64,000 nt of DNA from JBBRHH01 sp963788015 (GTDB lineage Bacteria; Planctomycetota; Phycisphaerae; Tepidisphaerales; Tepidisphaeraceae): NCBI GenBank assembly GCA_963788015.1, contig CAWBEY010000002.1, positions 62,001 to 126,000 of the forward strand, read 5' to 3'. The position numbers were made by a program, and so were the translations under genes. This document shows, piece by piece, positions 54,862 to 63,790 of this stretch. The notes under the pieces are model-generated. The model saw only the letters and a list, made by a program, of their open reading frames with translations, did not search any database and was not told the DNA's origin. The stretch's first letter is position 1; the number at the start of each line of letters is the position of its first letter.

Positions 54862-57624
54862 TTAGGCGGCGAGCGATTGCGGTGAGTTGCAGAAGGTCGC
54901 CGATTTCGTGCGGGGTGAAGAAGCGTTCGACGGCGTTGCGGCCGAAGTTGGTCAGGGGCGGGTCGTAGAGGTCGGCCTCGACCAGCGTGCGCTTTGCGAG
55001 GAAGACTTCCTGAACGGAGCGCAGGAAGCGAATCTGATCGGCATTGTAGTTGTGGGCCTGAATGTGGTGCTCGAAGCCGCGCTGGACGAGCTGGGCGTAG
55101 TCGGGGATGGCATCGAGGGCGAGGAGATGGCGGAGGAAGGCGAGGAAGTTGTCCACGCGCAAGCCGTAGGCGATGCGGATGTTTCGGCTGGACAGCTGGA
55201 TGTCGTCGCGCGCCGAGTTCGCGGTGTAGCGTGCGTTCCAGGTCGACAAGTTGATCGTCGGTGACTTCGCGGCCCTCGCGGATGGCCGCGAGCGCGGGGT
55301 GCGTTCTCGACGATTTCGAGGACGCGGCTGCATCGACGCGGCGTTTGTATTCCTCGATGAGGACCTGCTGGCCGCCTTCGCCGACGGAGATGTAGCCGCG
55401 GGTCGCGATGAAGTCGGGCAGGTCGATCTTCAGGAAGGCGCTGGGGCGGTTGCGGCGGTTCTTCATCTGCGGGGCGAGGTCGCGGATGATCTGGGTGAGC
55501 TGCTGCCGGCGTGGCGGTGGCGAGGTCGGCGGAGAGAGCCAGTTTGGCGGCCGGTGAGGCAGCGGACGCGCTCGGCGATGTCGGGGAGCAGGCTCACATC
55601 TTCGGCGATGGATTGAAGCAAGCTGCGGCGTCGGGCGTGGCCTGGAGGATTTGAAGTTTCAGCCGCTCGACCTTGTGGGTGAAGGTTTCGGCGGCCACAT
55701 CGACATCGGCGGCGAAGCGGAGCAGCGGCGCGACCTGGAGGCGGAGGAAGTCGAGCTTGGCCGGCGTGATGAGCGTCCAGAAGTCGTCTTCCAGCGCCGG
55801 GCGATTTGCAGCCAGACTTTCTTCACGGGGAAGGAATCGCGCGGGATGCGGGCGATCATGGCGCGCAGGTCGGCGACCGCCTGCCGGAAGACTTCGGCTG
55901 GATGGTCGGGAAGCTGGCGTTTCGAGAATCTTGAGGCGCGTGTTGAAGACGCGACACGAGCACCGGCATGTCGATCGGCGGTCTTGTCGTCGGCCTTCTT
56001 GTTGAAGTCGTTTTGCCAGAAGTCGATGATCTTGAACTCGGTCTTCTTGCCGTCGGGCAGGCGGTCGAAGTACTTGCAAGCCGCCTGATTGCGCGTGCCG
56101 CGGCCGATCATCTGCCAGAGCTTGATGCGCGACTGCACGGCTTCATGAAGACGAGGTTGACGACTTCGGGCACGTCGATGCCGGTGTCGAGCATGTCCAC
56201 GGAGATGGCGATGCGCGGCAGGTCGTTCTTCTTGAACTTGGTGATGAGGCCGTCGCCGTAGCTGCCGTCGCGCACCCGCTCGGTCGTCGGAGGTGATGAC
56301 CTGGACGAGGCCGACGTGCTGGGGATACATCTCCTCGAAGACTTCGCGCGATGCGGTGGGCGTGCTCCTTGGTCATGGCGAAGACGATGGTTTTGCCGGG
56401 CAACTGGCCGGACTGATCCTTGAGGCAGACCTCCATGATTTCTTCCCATTGCTTGCGCAGGGTGTCTTTGTTGCTGACTTCGACTTCGATCTCGGTGCCG
56501 GCGTAGTCGAGGCTGTCGGGGTCGATGCCCTGCTCGATGAGGGCGTTGCGGTCCTCTTCGCTGAGGTCCACGCCCTTGATGCCCTTGCGCTGAAAGCCGG
56601 TCTGCGCCTGATACAGGCTGAAATCGACGAGGAAGCCTTCTTTCACGGCCTGCTGGATAGTCGTAGAGGAACGTCGGCACATTGGCATCGCAGTCGAAGA
56701 GCCGGAAGGTGTCGCGGTCGATGAAGTTGGCGGGCGTGGCGGTCAGGCCGATCATGCGGGCGTCGAAGTATTCGATGACTTCGGTGAAGCGGTTGAAGAG
56801 CGAGCGGTGGGCTTCGTCGAAGATGATGAGGTCGAAGAAGCCGGGGCTGAACTTGGTGTAGCAGAGCGCCAGCGTTTGCTCGGTGGCGACGAAGAGGCGT
56901 TTGGTTTTGTCGATCTGATGGGTGTAGATGCGGTCGCGCGGCTCGTGCGGCAAGATGGGCCTTGAAGCCGTCGGTCAGGGCCTGATCGACGAGGGCGTCG
57001 CGGTCGGCGAGGAAGAGAACGTTCTGCGCCTGGTTGGCGCGGAGGAAGAGGTCGATCAGGGCCATGGTCGTCGCGCGTCTTGCCGGTGCCGGTGGCCATG
57101 ACGAGGAGGGCGCGGCGCTTGTTGGCGGCGAAGGCCTCGGCAACGCGGCGGATGGCTTCGTGCTGGTAGGCGCGGTCGACGATGGGCTGTTGATGGGGGT
57201 CGCTTCGAGCGGCAGTCGGTTCTGCCGCAGGAACAGCAGGCGCTCCAGGTCGTCGGGGGCGAAGAATCCGGCGACGAGGCGCGGGTTGGCGAGGCCGACT
57301 TCCCAGAACCAGATGGTCATGGCCGTTGGCCATGAACCCGAACGGGGCGAAGGGCTGCTTCTTGGCGATTTCGGTGACGTAGTGGCGAAGTTGTTCGTCG
57401 GCCTCGCGCGCGTTGCGGGTGCATCGCTTGGCTTCGACGACGGCGAGCACGTTGCCGCTGGCGTCGTAGAGGCAGTAGTCGGTGACGCCGTTCCAGGGCT
57501 CGGCGTCGTAGCCATCGACGGGGACTTCAAATCTGACCTGGGAGCGGTCGTTGAGGGGCCAGGCGGCAGCGCGCAGGGCGGGATCGATGAGGGTGGAGCG
57601 GGTTTTGGCTTCGCTGAGATTCAT
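54862..57624 (-). CDS. hsdR: Type I restriction endonuclease motor subunit, many frame breaks
   Basis: About 910 residues spread over three frames. MNLSEAKTRSTLIDPALRAA begins it; the PD-(D/E)xK nuclease is in DYCLYDASGNVLAVVEAKRC. Walker A is ALLVMATGTGKT, motif Ia LFLADRDALVDQALTDGFKA, the DEAH box FFDLIIFDEAHRSLFNRFTE, motif III MIGLTATPANFIDRDTFRLF, motif V ISVDMLDTGIDVPEVVNLVF and motif VI KLWQMIGRGTRNQAACKYFD. The tail domain has LPDFIATRGYISVGEGGQQV and LRVDNFLAFLRHLLALDAIP. At least eight single-base frame changes fall in the first 1.5 kb. All helicase motifs are intact, which favours poor local sequence over decay, but a true pseudogene cannot be excluded. It heads the hsdRMS operon. 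Confidence 0.85.
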
Positions 57625-57912
57625 CGGGGTGGGTGGGGGGAGTATAGGCCTCGTTCCATCTCAACACTACTTCCCTTTCCCTTCGCCGGCTGTCCCTCGC
57701 TCCGCACTGTGTGCTCCAATCCGAGCCGCCGCATCGTCTGCTTCACCCACCGCTCGCTGCCAAATGGCCGGCTCCGCCTATGGTCAACTCCATCCGCTCC
57801 AGCTCCCTGGCCGCAACGCCGCATTCACATGCGCGTTCCAATCCCGCGGCCCATCCACCGGCCATGCCCACACACTCACCAACAAGTTGGCCAAGTGTTC
57901 CTTGCGCGGCCC
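57625..57912. other. Spacer between hsdR and a FAD-oxidoreductase scar
   Basis: 288 bases. The minus strand has fragments of open frame (for example WPVDGPRDWNAHVNAALRPG and RAVGEADDAAARIGAHSAER) that look protein-like, though no family was recognised and stops interrupt them. It may be more remnant of the deleted region next to it. Confidence 0.3.
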
Positions 57913-58179
57913 TTAGCCCACCGGGCCCCAGCCCTGCGCATCGAGTTCTTCGCGGACTTTTACGCCGTCGTGATCGTTCAGGTCGGTATGGTTGCGCACG
58001 GCCAATGCCGCGGCGGCTCCTGCGGCCTGGCCCATGGCCATGGCCGTTGCCGTTACGCGGGTGCTGCTGGCGGCCAGTTGTGTGGCGGAATGGCATCGCC
58101 CGGCCCACCAGCAGGTTGTTCACTTTTTTGGTCAGCAGGCTTTAGTATGGGATGTCGTACGCCAAGGGCGTCTCGCCCG
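57913..58179 (-). pseudogene. C-terminal fragment of a FAD-dependent oxidoreductase
   Basis: On the minus strand LTKKVNNLLVGR is followed, after one base, by ASSTRVTATAMAMGQAAGAA AALAVRNHTDLNDHDGVKVR and EELDAQGWGPVG with a stop at 57913. This is the end of the FAD_oxidored family common in planctomycetes (pattern NLLVAGRCxSATHxAxSSTRVMATCMAMGQAAG). About 350-400 residues are missing upstream, where the sequence joins the interrupted HEPN gene near 58180. An in-frame TAA lies at about 58141-58143. Confidence 0.65.
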
Positions 58180-58314
58180 ATACTTTTCAATGCACTGCTG
58201 GGCGTGGAAGCAAACCGCGTCGTAATTGGGCTGGCTCTGGACGGCCAACTCCCGCCTGGCGGTATCGAAGTCAGCTTCGGCTTTTTCAACCCACTCGTGC
58301 GTGCTGGGCTTCAT
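58132..58314 (-). pseudogene. HEPN-domain toxin, C-terminally truncated
   Basis: MKPSTHEWVEKAEADFDTAR, RELAVQSQPNYDAVCFHAQQ and CIEKY are the first helices of a HEPN domain. After Tyr the frame runs into the FAD-oxidoreductase scar and stops at 58132, so 45 genuine residues remain of the usual 120-130. The catalytic R-x4-6-H ribonuclease motif of HEPN toxins lies beyond the break and is lost. The ATG at 58314 lies inside the end of the MNT gene, a normal overlap for MNT-HEPN modules. Confidence 0.7.
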
Positions 58315-58616
58315 AGAGCGTTTCGCCCTGTTCGAGGATTTCGGTGATGAAGTAGTCGTCGATGTCCAAACGCCGCTGGATTTCACCCGGACTGCGAACA
58401 ATCAAGTCCATTGGGAAGCCGGCGCGGATGCGTCTCATGATCTGGGCGGCATGGATGGCCGAGTGGCCTTCGTGGGGCATGATGACGAGCAGGTCCACGT
58501 CGGAATCGGCGGTGGGCGTTCCGTAGGCATAGGAGCCGAACAAGATGACCGCGCTGGGGCTTAAACTGCCGGGCGACTTCGTTGACGAACGTCATGATTT
58601 TTGCTCGGTCGATCAT
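58286..58616 (-). CDS. MNT-type nucleotidyltransferase antitoxin, one frame break
   Basis: About 109 residues. MIDRAKIMTFVNEVARQFKP, then after one base near 58555 the Pol-beta nucleotidyltransferase core VILFGSYAYGTPTADSDVDL LVIMPHEGHSAIHAAQIMRR with the GSx10DxD site (DVD) intact. DLIVRSPGEIQRRLDIDDYF and ITEILEQGETLYEAQHARVG complete it. MNT proteins of type VII systems add AMP to HEPN toxins and so silence them. The HEPN partner here is truncated, leaving an orphan antitoxin. Confidence 0.82.
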
Positions 58617-58775
58617 GGATGATGGATTGTACTGTTCGGGGAGTGGGCCGGGCAAGATTGTTCTCTTCTCCAGAGCGATGTGGCCGATTTGGGATGTTCG
58701 GCCTTTTTTGTCCTTGCGCAGGCGGTCCAGAAGCTTCTTCTAAACTGCGCGGCCGTATTTATGATGGGAGCGAAT

Positions 58776-59234
58776 ATGAGCGAAATAACACCATCTCTTG
58801 AGGCTGAGACCCAAGCGTTGAGGGAAGCATACGCCGCACTGAACCGGAACGACATCCCGGCATTCGTCACGATATTTGATCCGCAGATCGAGCGGATCGA
58901 ACCGGACGTGTCTCCGGGAGGCGGAACCTATCAGGGGCTGGCAGCGGTGACGGCACACCTGTCGAAAGCGCGCGGGACTTGGGCCGAAGGAAGCTGCGAG
59001 CCGGAACGGTTCATGGCCAGCGGCGATAGGATCATCGTATTTGTTTATGTGCGCGTGAGACTGAAAGACGAGACGCAATGGCGCGAAGGGCGCATCGCGG
59101 ACGTGTATACGTTCCGTAACGGGAAGGCCGTTCAGTTCCGCACATTTGTGGACGAAGTGGAGGCGGTGGAGTGGGCGGGGGTAAAGCCTCAAATAACGAA
59201 TGACCTACTTCCGCTTATGGCGCGACCGGCTTAG
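58776..59234 (+). CDS. SnoaL-like (NTF2 fold) protein
   Basis: 152 residues. MSEITPSLEAETQALREAYA, ALNRNDIPAFVTIFDPQIER and GGTYQGLAAVTAHLSKARGT are typical of SnoaL-like polyketide-cyclase-fold proteins; ADVYTFRNGKAVQFRTFVDE is the usual closing strand. These small cone-shaped proteins bind hydrophobic ligands or catalyse isomerisations. GGGAG lies upstream of the ATG at 58776. It is divergent from the MNT gene. The ligand is unknown. Confidence 0.8.
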   Translation: MSEITPSLEAETQALREAYAALNRNDIPAFVTIFDPQIERIEPDVSPGGGTYQGLAAVTAHLSKARGTWAEGSCEPERFMASGDRIIVFVYVRVRLKDETQWREGRIADVYTFRNGKAVQFRTFVDEVEAVEWAGVKPQITNDLLPLMARPA

Positions 59235-59264
59235 TTAGAAAAAGACGCCCAGTGGTCAATGCCG

Positions 59265-59540
59265 TTAGGTGTCTGTGTCTTTTTGGTCGTTTCGAACCTC
59301 CGCTCGTCCCCTCAGGACATCGACGAGGAATTGTGCTGGCATTCGTGGTGGAGTGCCATTGACGAGCGTCGAGAATCCAAACACAAATATCCAGAAACAG
59401 AACGGCAAGCCAATACCGAGCCAATAGATGTCAGGTCGGCAGCAAAGCGCGACTATATCGCCGGGTGCGAACAGCATCGAAAATATGCACGCTCCGCACT
59501 TAACGCAGCGCGGGGCGAAGGGGGGATTTTGTTCAGACAT
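59265..59540 (-). CDS. Small zinc-ribbon-like membrane protein, second gene of a pair
   Basis: 91 residues: MSEQNPPFAPRCVKCGACIF, with cysteines in RCVKCGAC that could bind zinc, then CRPDIYWLGIGLPFCFWIFVFGFST as the only membrane segment and a polar tail. The ATG at 59540 is one base after the stop of the upstream gene, so translation is coupled. Not recognised. Confidence 0.5.
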   Translation of the reverse strand: MSEQNPPFAPRCVKCGACIFSMLFAPGDIVALCCRPDIYWLGIGLPFCFWIFVFGFSTLVNGTPPRMPAQFLVDVLRGRAEVRNDQKDTDT

Positions 59541-59541
59541 T

Positions 59542-60210
59542 TCACTTTCCCTCCCCTTTGATGCCCAATGCTTCTGCAAACTCATCAAAATCTGTCGCCA
59601 CCGCTTCGATCTCAGCTTCGCGCTTTTCCTGAGTTTTCCGAATCGCACGTAGAAACTTCGGAAACGATCGCATTGCCCGAAGTTTTGTATCCACACTTGC
59701 GTCTGCCAACGGCGACCAATTAGGTGTGTTGGGATTGATTTCATTATGGTATGCATAAAGCAGTGCCCACTGCTTTCCGGAGCGCGTTAAAAATAGGCCG
59801 AATATTCTCGCGGCGTCGTTCTCGACTGCTATAGGATCCCAAAAGGAAGTCTCCACTCGTCCCGGTAAGCTGTTTAACCAATTTTCAAAGGCCAAAATCC
59901 TTTTCGAAAGCGTCGTCGATTTTTCACTGACACGCTTCGAAGCAGCTTCAATTTCGGAAACGATTCGTTGAGGATCGGACGGAGGGTCCTGGTCCGATGA
60001 TTGCGCTGGCGGCGAGGCGACAACTTTTAGTGGGACCGTTCCTGGTGGTGGTGGCGATTTTTGCGGCGTGGCCGGTGCGCTCTTCACCGTTTCGGTGGCC
60101 GCCGTTGTTGTCATTACCGCTTTTGCCGGTCGAATGATTTTGCGGCGCCTTGAATTGACTTGGCTCGGCCCTGATCCAGTTGCAACATAGAACAACTTTT
60201 GGAATGCCAT
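59542..60210 (-). CDS. Hypothetical protein, first gene of a pair
   Basis: 222 residues: a low-complexity N-terminal 75 (KAVMTTTAATETVKSAPATP and QKSPPPPGTVPLKVVASPPA) and a helical C-terminal part with IVSEIEAASKRVSEKSTTLS, SFWDPIAVENDAARIFGLFL and FLRAIRKTQEKREAEIEAVA. It could be a coiled-coil adaptor. The start may lie at MTTTAATETV instead. Together with the small zinc-ribbon protein it looks like an accessory operon in a defence island, but nothing shows a defence role. Confidence 0.45.
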   Translation of the reverse strand: MAFQKLFYVATGSGPSQVNSRRRKIIRPAKAVMTTTAATETVKSAPATPQKSPPPPGTVPLKVVASPPAQSSDQDPPSDPQRIVSEIEAASKRVSEKSTTLSKRILAFENWLNSLPGRVETSFWDPIAVENDAARIFGLFLTRSGKQWALLYAYHNEINPNTPNWSPLADASVDTKLRAMRSFPKFLRAIRKTQEKREAEIEAVATDFDEFAEALGIKGEGK

Positions 60211-60392
60211 AGCAAGACCTTTTGGGACAACAAGTCCCGGTTAAAACTTCATTCGATAGCGAGTGACAAATCTGTAAAGAATCGCCCATTTGCCCCGTAA
60301 AGGGCATCGCTACCAGCGGACCATCATTCCGCAGAACTTGAAATTTAGTGGCGCGTGGAACGACTGTCAAGATTTTTTGGGTTGTTGTCATA

Positions 60393-60507
60393 CCCAGATA
60401 GAAATGTCCGGTCCTCCCCAGATAGAAATGTCCGCTTGATTGGATCAGGTGGATGGAGAAATCTGATTGAGATGAGTCAGGACGAGCGTCACGCGTGGGT
60501 TTGGTAA
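60393..60507 (+). mobile_element. Insertion-sequence end remnant (IS481-like)
   Basis: CCCAGATAGAAATGTCCG appears twice, at 60393-60410 and 60417-60434, as a 24-base-spaced direct repeat like the sub-terminal sites of IS481-type elements. An ATG at 60472 begins MSQDERHAWVW and then stops; this is the N-terminus of transposases of that group, which begin MSQxERxxxV. The remainder of the transposase is absent. The rest of the 541-base stretch 60211-60751 contains no gene, only the inverted repeat at 60624-60668. Confidence 0.4.
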
Positions 60508-60623
60508 AACTGTTCATCTTGCCCGACCTGTCGATGACGCCGGCGGAGAGGTCGCTGCGGCAATTGGAAGCATTTGTGGCGGTCCGGACTGTTTTGGGTG
60601 ATCAGAGCACCTGAAATGTGAAA

Positions 60624-60668
60624 GGCATGCTTTGCACACAGCAACGGTGATGGTGTGCGAGGCATGCC
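60624..60668. repeat. Imperfect 16-bp inverted repeat upstream of hemW
   Basis: GGCATGCTTTGCACAC (60624-60639) and GTGTGCGAGGCATGCC (60653-60668) form a stem with 14 of 16 paired positions and a 13-base spacer. It lies about 85 bases upstream of the hemW start. It may be an operator or a scar of a mobile element. Confidence 0.5.
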
Positions 60669-60751
60669 CCACACGATTTGGTCGGGTCTGGTTTGCACCA
60701 GATAATTATAGAAGGTCAGCTTCTGGCAGGGGATGTGGATATGATGTTTGG

Positions 60752-62027
60752 ATGACTGATCTGGTGCGATTGGGAGTTAAAAGTTCGCTGGCGGTGGCGG
60801 GGCGGGGGGAGGGTATGGGCGCTGTTGTGGTGGGGGCTGGGGTCAGCTCGGGAACTGGGGAGTTTTTAGGGAGGCTGGGGGAGGGGGGGGTGGAGGGGCT
60901 TTATGTGCATGTGCCTTTTTGTTTTCATAAGTGTCATTACTGTGACTTTTATAGCATTACGCGGCAGACGGATGAGCGGATGGGGCGGTTTGTGGATTTG
61001 GTGCTGGCGGAGGCGGGGCAGTGGGAGGGGAGGCGGCCGGTGGGGAGGCCGGAAACTGTATTTTTTGGTGGGGGGACGCCGTCGTTGCTGCCGCTGGTGG
61101 AGATGCGGCGGCTGGTGCGGGGATTGCGCGAGCGGTTTGATTTTTCTGGCCTGAATGAATGGACGGTGGAGGCGAACCCGGCGACGTTGAGTCTTGAAGT
61201 ATGCGCGGATGCTGCAGGAGGAGGGGGTGGATCGGATTAGTTTTGGGGCGCAGAGCTTTCGGCCGGGGGATCTGGCGATTTTGGAGCGGCATCATGTGCC
61301 GGAGGATGTGGAGCGGAGCGTGGGGATTGGGCGGGAGGCGGGATTTTTGCGCGTGAACGTCGATTTGATTTATGCGGTGCCGGGGCAAGATCTGGAGGCG
61401 TGGGCGGGGAATGTGGAGAAGGCGATTGGGCTGGGGACGGAGCATATTTCGTGTTATGGGCTGACGTATGAAGCGAACACGCCGATGGCCGTGAAGAAGC
61501 GGCTGGGGCGGATCAAGGCTGTGGAGGATGAGGTGGAGTTGGAGATGATGCACTACACGCGGCGGCGGCTTGGCGAGGCGGGATATGGGGCGTATGAGAT
61601 CAGCAATTATGCGCGGGAGGGGGAGGAGTGCCGGCATAATTTGATGTATTGGAATGGCGGGAATTACATTGGGCTTGGGCCGTCGGCGGCGTCGCACGTG
61701 CGGGGGTGGCGGTGGAAAAATCGGGGGCATCTAGGGGAATGGGAATCGGCGATTGAGGCGGGTGGGCCGCCGGTGGCGGAGGCCGAGAATCTGACGGCGC
61801 TGCAGCGGGCGGGGGAGCTTGCGATGTTGCAGCTTCGGCTGGCGCGGGGGGTGAAGTTTGCGGAGTTTGAGGGGTTTACGGGTTGTGATGCGCGGGGGGT
61901 TTATGGGGAGCTGCTGGGGCGATTGGCGGGGGCGGGGCTGGTGCGGGTGGATGAGGAGGGGTTTGGGTTGACGGAGAAGGGCTTGAATGTGGCGGATGCG
62001 GTGGCGGGGGAATTTTTGGTGGGATAA
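60752..62027 (+). CDS. hemW: HemW-like radical SAM haem chaperone, one frame break
   Basis: About 424 residues. GGVEGLYVHVPFCFHKCHYC DFYSITRQ carries the CxxxCxxC cluster. The FGGGTPSLLPL and WTVEANPATLSLE blocks precede a frame change near 61195; then MLQEEGVDRISFGAQSFRPG, VNVDLIYAVPGQDLEAWAGN and the HemW-specific GAYEISNYAREGEECRHNLM YWNGGNYIGLGPSAASH follow, with the winged C-terminal domain (LTEKGLNVADAVAGEFLVG). HemW transfers haem to respiratory proteins; earlier called HemN-like. ATG 60752 has a weak site; a later ATG (60815) is possible. Codons are extremely G-rich. Confidence 0.92.
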
Positions 62028-62217
62028 GTGCGTGGCGGGGGGGCGGGAGTTGGGGCGGTATCTAATCGAGTGTATTGGCAGGGACGATAGGAGGGGAGAG
62101 GCCGGTGACCCGGCACGGTTTCATTATGTGCGCAATGGGATGGCAAAGCTGCCCATTTTGACTGTGGCTGGAACGTATCGTACGCCATTGAGGGTGGAAA
62201 ACCGGATGGAGTGAGCG

Positions 62218-63487
62218 ATGTTTGGGTTTGTCAGCAACTGGTTTACGCCGCCGGCCAATCCGATTGGCGTGGATTTCGGGACTGAGAGCCTGAAAATGGC
62301 GCAGGTGGATGTTGAGAATGGGGAGCCGCGATTGATCGCGGCGGCGCGGGCGGATGTGCCGGCGAACGTGCGGCATGACCCGCAGGCGCGGCTGGGATTT
62401 TTTGTGCAGACGGTGCGGGACCTGTTTGGCGCAGGGGAATTTTCGGGGGAGGCAGGCGGTATTGGCGCTGCCGGCGGGATCGATGTTTATTCAGCATTTG
62501 AGGCTGCCGCGGATGGACGAAGAGGCGACGCGCAAGGCGCTTCCGTGGGAGGCGCGGGGGAAGCTGCCGATTGATCCGTCGCAGGCGTTGTTGCGGCATC
62601 TGGTGGCGGGGGAGATTTATCATGACCAGGACCCGAAGAACGAGATTATTTTGATGGCCGCGGCGCGGGAGATGGTGAACCAGTTTCTGGAGGCGGCGGG
62701 CCGGGCGAAGTTGAATGTGATTGGGATGAGCGTGGAGCCGCTGGCGATCGTGCATTGTTTTGCGCACATCTATCGTCGCAAGTCGGATGCGGACGTGGTG
62801 AACTGTTTTGTGGATCTGGCGGCCAGCGCGACGCGGGCGATTATCGCGCGGGGTTCGCATGTGATGTTTGCGCGGGTGATTGGGGTGGGGGGTGAGCATT
62901 TTAATCGGGCGACGGCGGAGGCGATGAAGATTTCGCAGGAGGATGCGCGGCTGCTGCGGATGCGGATGAGCCATTTGCAGCCGTCGGCGAGTGAGCGCGA
63001 GGAGAAGCATGATGTTGGGGGGGTGGGGCTGGGGGAGGTGGCGGAGAGCGGTAGGGCGGCGTGGAAGCCGGCTGATGGGGCGGTTGCTGTTGCAGAGGTT
63101 GAGGCGCCGGCGGTGAATGTGGCTGTGAGTGGGGCGGGGGATGCGGTGAGTGAGCAGCGGCAATTGCGGGAGGTGGAGCAGGCGTGCCGGGGGCCGTTGA
63201 ACAAGTTGGTGGAGGAGCTGGATCTGTGCCGGCGGTATTACGAGGCGACGTTTCCGAACAAGCCGGTGGAGCGGCTGATCTTTATAGGTGGGGAGGCGCG
63301 GCATCGGGGGATATGCCAGTACCTGGCCCAGCAGCTTGGTCTGGCGGCGCAGGTGGGGGATCCGATGGTGCGGATGGGGCGGGTGAGCGATGTGGGGATC
63401 GAGAGCGGGATTGATCGGCGTCAGCCGCAGCCGGGTTGGACGGTGCCGATTGGGCTTAGTCTTGGGCCGGTGGGGGGTGGGGGATAG
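62218..63487 (+). CDS. pilM: Type IV pilus assembly ATPase-like protein PilM, one frame break
   Basis: About 423 residues. MFGFVSNWFTPPANPIGVDF GTESLKMAQVDVENGEP contains the actin-like phosphate-1 loop. Near 62440 one base switches frame; QAVLALPAGSMFIQHLRLPR and DEEATRKALPWEARGKLPID continue the PilM fold, then VNCFVDLAASATRAIIARGS (phosphate-2) and RLIFIGGEARHRGICQYLAQ (adenosine). An insertion rich in A/V/E (63000-63170) lies in the middle. PilM forms the cytoplasmic ring that links PilN to the pilus motor. It starts at ATG 62218. pilN follows after 303 bases containing two hairpin repeats. Confidence 0.88.
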
Positions 63488-63550
63488 GTGCAAGGTGCTA
63501 GGGGATAGGGGCTAGAGAGGGAGGGGGTGGTGATGGTGTGGGGTTGACGG

Positions 63551-63595
63551 CCCTCACCCCTGCCCTCTCCCAGCGTACTGGGAGAGGGGGAAAGA
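63551..63595. repeat. Hairpin-forming dispersed repeat, copy 1
   Basis: GCCCTCACCCCTGCCCTCTC then CCAGCGTACTGGGAGAGGGGGAA. The part CCCTCTCCCAG-CGTA-CTGGGAGAGGG is a perfect 11-bp stem with a CGTA loop. A second copy lies 95 bases away. Motifs of this type (CCCTCACCCC...CCCTCTCCC) are widely dispersed between genes in many GC-rich bacteria. Confidence 0.8.
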
Positions 63596-63645
63596 GAGGG
63601 AGAGGAGGGAGGTGGCGGATGGGAGGTGATGGTGTTGGGTTGAAG

Positions 63646-63690
63646 AGCCCTCACCCCTGCCCTCTCCCAGCGTAGTGGGAGAGGGGGAAG
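63646..63690. repeat. Hairpin-forming dispersed repeat, copy 2
   Basis: Same sequence as copy 1 with one substitution in the loop (CGTAG in place of CGTAC). The two copies and the region in between (GGGAGGTGATGGTGTTGGGT versus GGGGGTGGTGATGGTGTGGG) form a larger direct repeat of about 95 bases. It fills the 303-base pilM-pilN spacer. Confidence 0.8.
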
Positions 63691-63790
63691 AGAGGCAGGG
63701 AGAGGCGGGACGGGAGGAGGGAGGAGGGGGCGAGAGTTGAAGGGGGGACGAGGATGCGGGTGGATGGTGGTTTTGGTGAGGATGATTTTT

